From NCBI GenBank assembly GCA_014529385.2, contig CM043952.1, forward strand, positions 158,129,557 to 158,193,556: a stretch of 64,000 bases of DNA, in the 5' to 3' direction. Below the pieces are notes generated by a model. The model made no database searches. It was not told where the DNA came from and saw nothing but the letters and a program-made list of their open reading frames with translations. How positions within the stretch are numbered: position 1 is the first letter of the stretch; every line of letters starts with the position of its first letter. The position numbers and the translations under genes are program-made. Source of the stretch: Adiantum capillus-veneris. Its lineage: Eukaryota; Streptophyta; Polypodiopsida; Polypodiales; Pteridaceae. This document shows, piece by piece, positions 63,451 to 64,000 of this stretch.

Positions 63451-64000
63451 ACTTATTGTTTTTGTCCATATGAATCTTTGACTCCAAGATCTCACAAATT
63501 ATCCAGGAACTATTTCAAGCAAGGTTGTACACCTCCTTTTTTTTCTTTTCCCACCATCAATGCAGGGAAGGTAGTAGTAGAGAACTTTATACAAATCTAT
63601 GTGTTTACAAATGGACGTGCTATAAACATCAAACCCACAATGGGCCATACCGTGGGAACAACTTCCCCAATGGGGAAGTGGGTAGCACCCATCGAATGCA
63701 ACTAGTGAGCCTCGAGCTCTCCACCATCAGAAATGCTCAACAAGGCAAGCCTTACAATTCTTAAAATGTTTGGGCTGTAGTGTAGTGAGAGCATTGCAAA
63801 TGAACCACATTAACAAACGGGTTCAGCATTGCATTGGCATTAAAAACTAAAAGCTCCCGAAGGTTAAAAATAGAGATGGTTGGGAGGCAATGAACTTCAC
63901 TTTTAAAATTGGCATAACACATGTACATGGCATGTTTAACTTTTTTCTCTCCATAACAACACTGCCATAGAGGTGATGGGGAACCCTTCATTTATGCATA
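63294..64000. other. No gene recognised; CT microsatellite
   Basis: (CT)n at 63416-63450. The remaining sequence may be the 3' untranslated and LTR part of chromovirus J, but I cannot define ends. Short frames carry no known domain. Confidence 0.4.

Overview
The window looks like a repeat-rich nuclear segment of a land plant. It is AT-rich and full of microsatellites, and almost every recognisable coding stretch belongs to a plant-type retroelement: Ty1/copia, Ty3/gypsy chromovirus, Ty3/gypsy Tat-like, or L1-like LINE. I found no intact conventional host gene, rRNA, functional tRNA or CRISPR array. The exact lineage (fern, gymnosperm or other) cannot be told from the sequence alone.

The layout is a set of nested insertions with target-site duplications (TSDs). 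(1) 1-5 kb: a decayed copia LTR with a gag relic, plus simple repeats. (2) 5.0-14.3 kb: a minus-strand LINE (K) is split by a minus-strand chromovirus (I, 6757-13773, TSD GTTTG, LTRs of only 123/134 bp). The chromovirus is itself split by a 2-kb plus-strand element (8216-10247, TSD GCGT). (3) 14.6-16.4 kb: a plus-strand LINE RT relic (L). (4) 16.4-29.8 kb: copia A (plus, decayed), split by a gag-protease-only gypsy element H (18188-27076, 574-bp LTRs, TSD ACTTG) with a 1668-codon ORF. (5) 31-37 kb: minus-strand fragments of a second copia family (E), a chromovirus gag (F) and an old relative of the A/B/C copia family (D). (6) 38.0-52.6 kb: a three-level nest in which copia C (plus) holds copia B (minus, 38505-52388, 227-bp LTRs differing at 2 positions, TSD CTACT), which holds Tat-like gypsy G (plus, 38747-47452, about 1.14-kb LTRs, TSD GCGT). 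(7) 53.7-58.6 kb: two divergently oriented unknown gene relics, the minus-strand one with splice-site-like signals. (8) 59-64 kb: a GC-rich island, a GTGGC-rich minisatellite, microsatellites, paired hairpins and a chromovirus integrase-chromodomain relic (J).

The most novel observation is a family of three homologous 70-72-residue small ORFs. One copy (40638-40856) sits in the leader of Tat-like element G, just upstream of its gag-pol. The other two (9622-9840 and 9837-10049) are the only coding content of the 2-kb element nested in the chromovirus, arranged in tandem with a 4-nt ATGA stop/start overlap. The first two proteins align without gaps at about 51% identity, and 19 positions are invariant in all three. 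The 2-kb element and G also share the target sequence GCGTGA with a GCGT duplication. I recognise no known family for this protein. I infer an accessory small protein shared between a gag-pol element and a smaller, presumably non-autonomous one.
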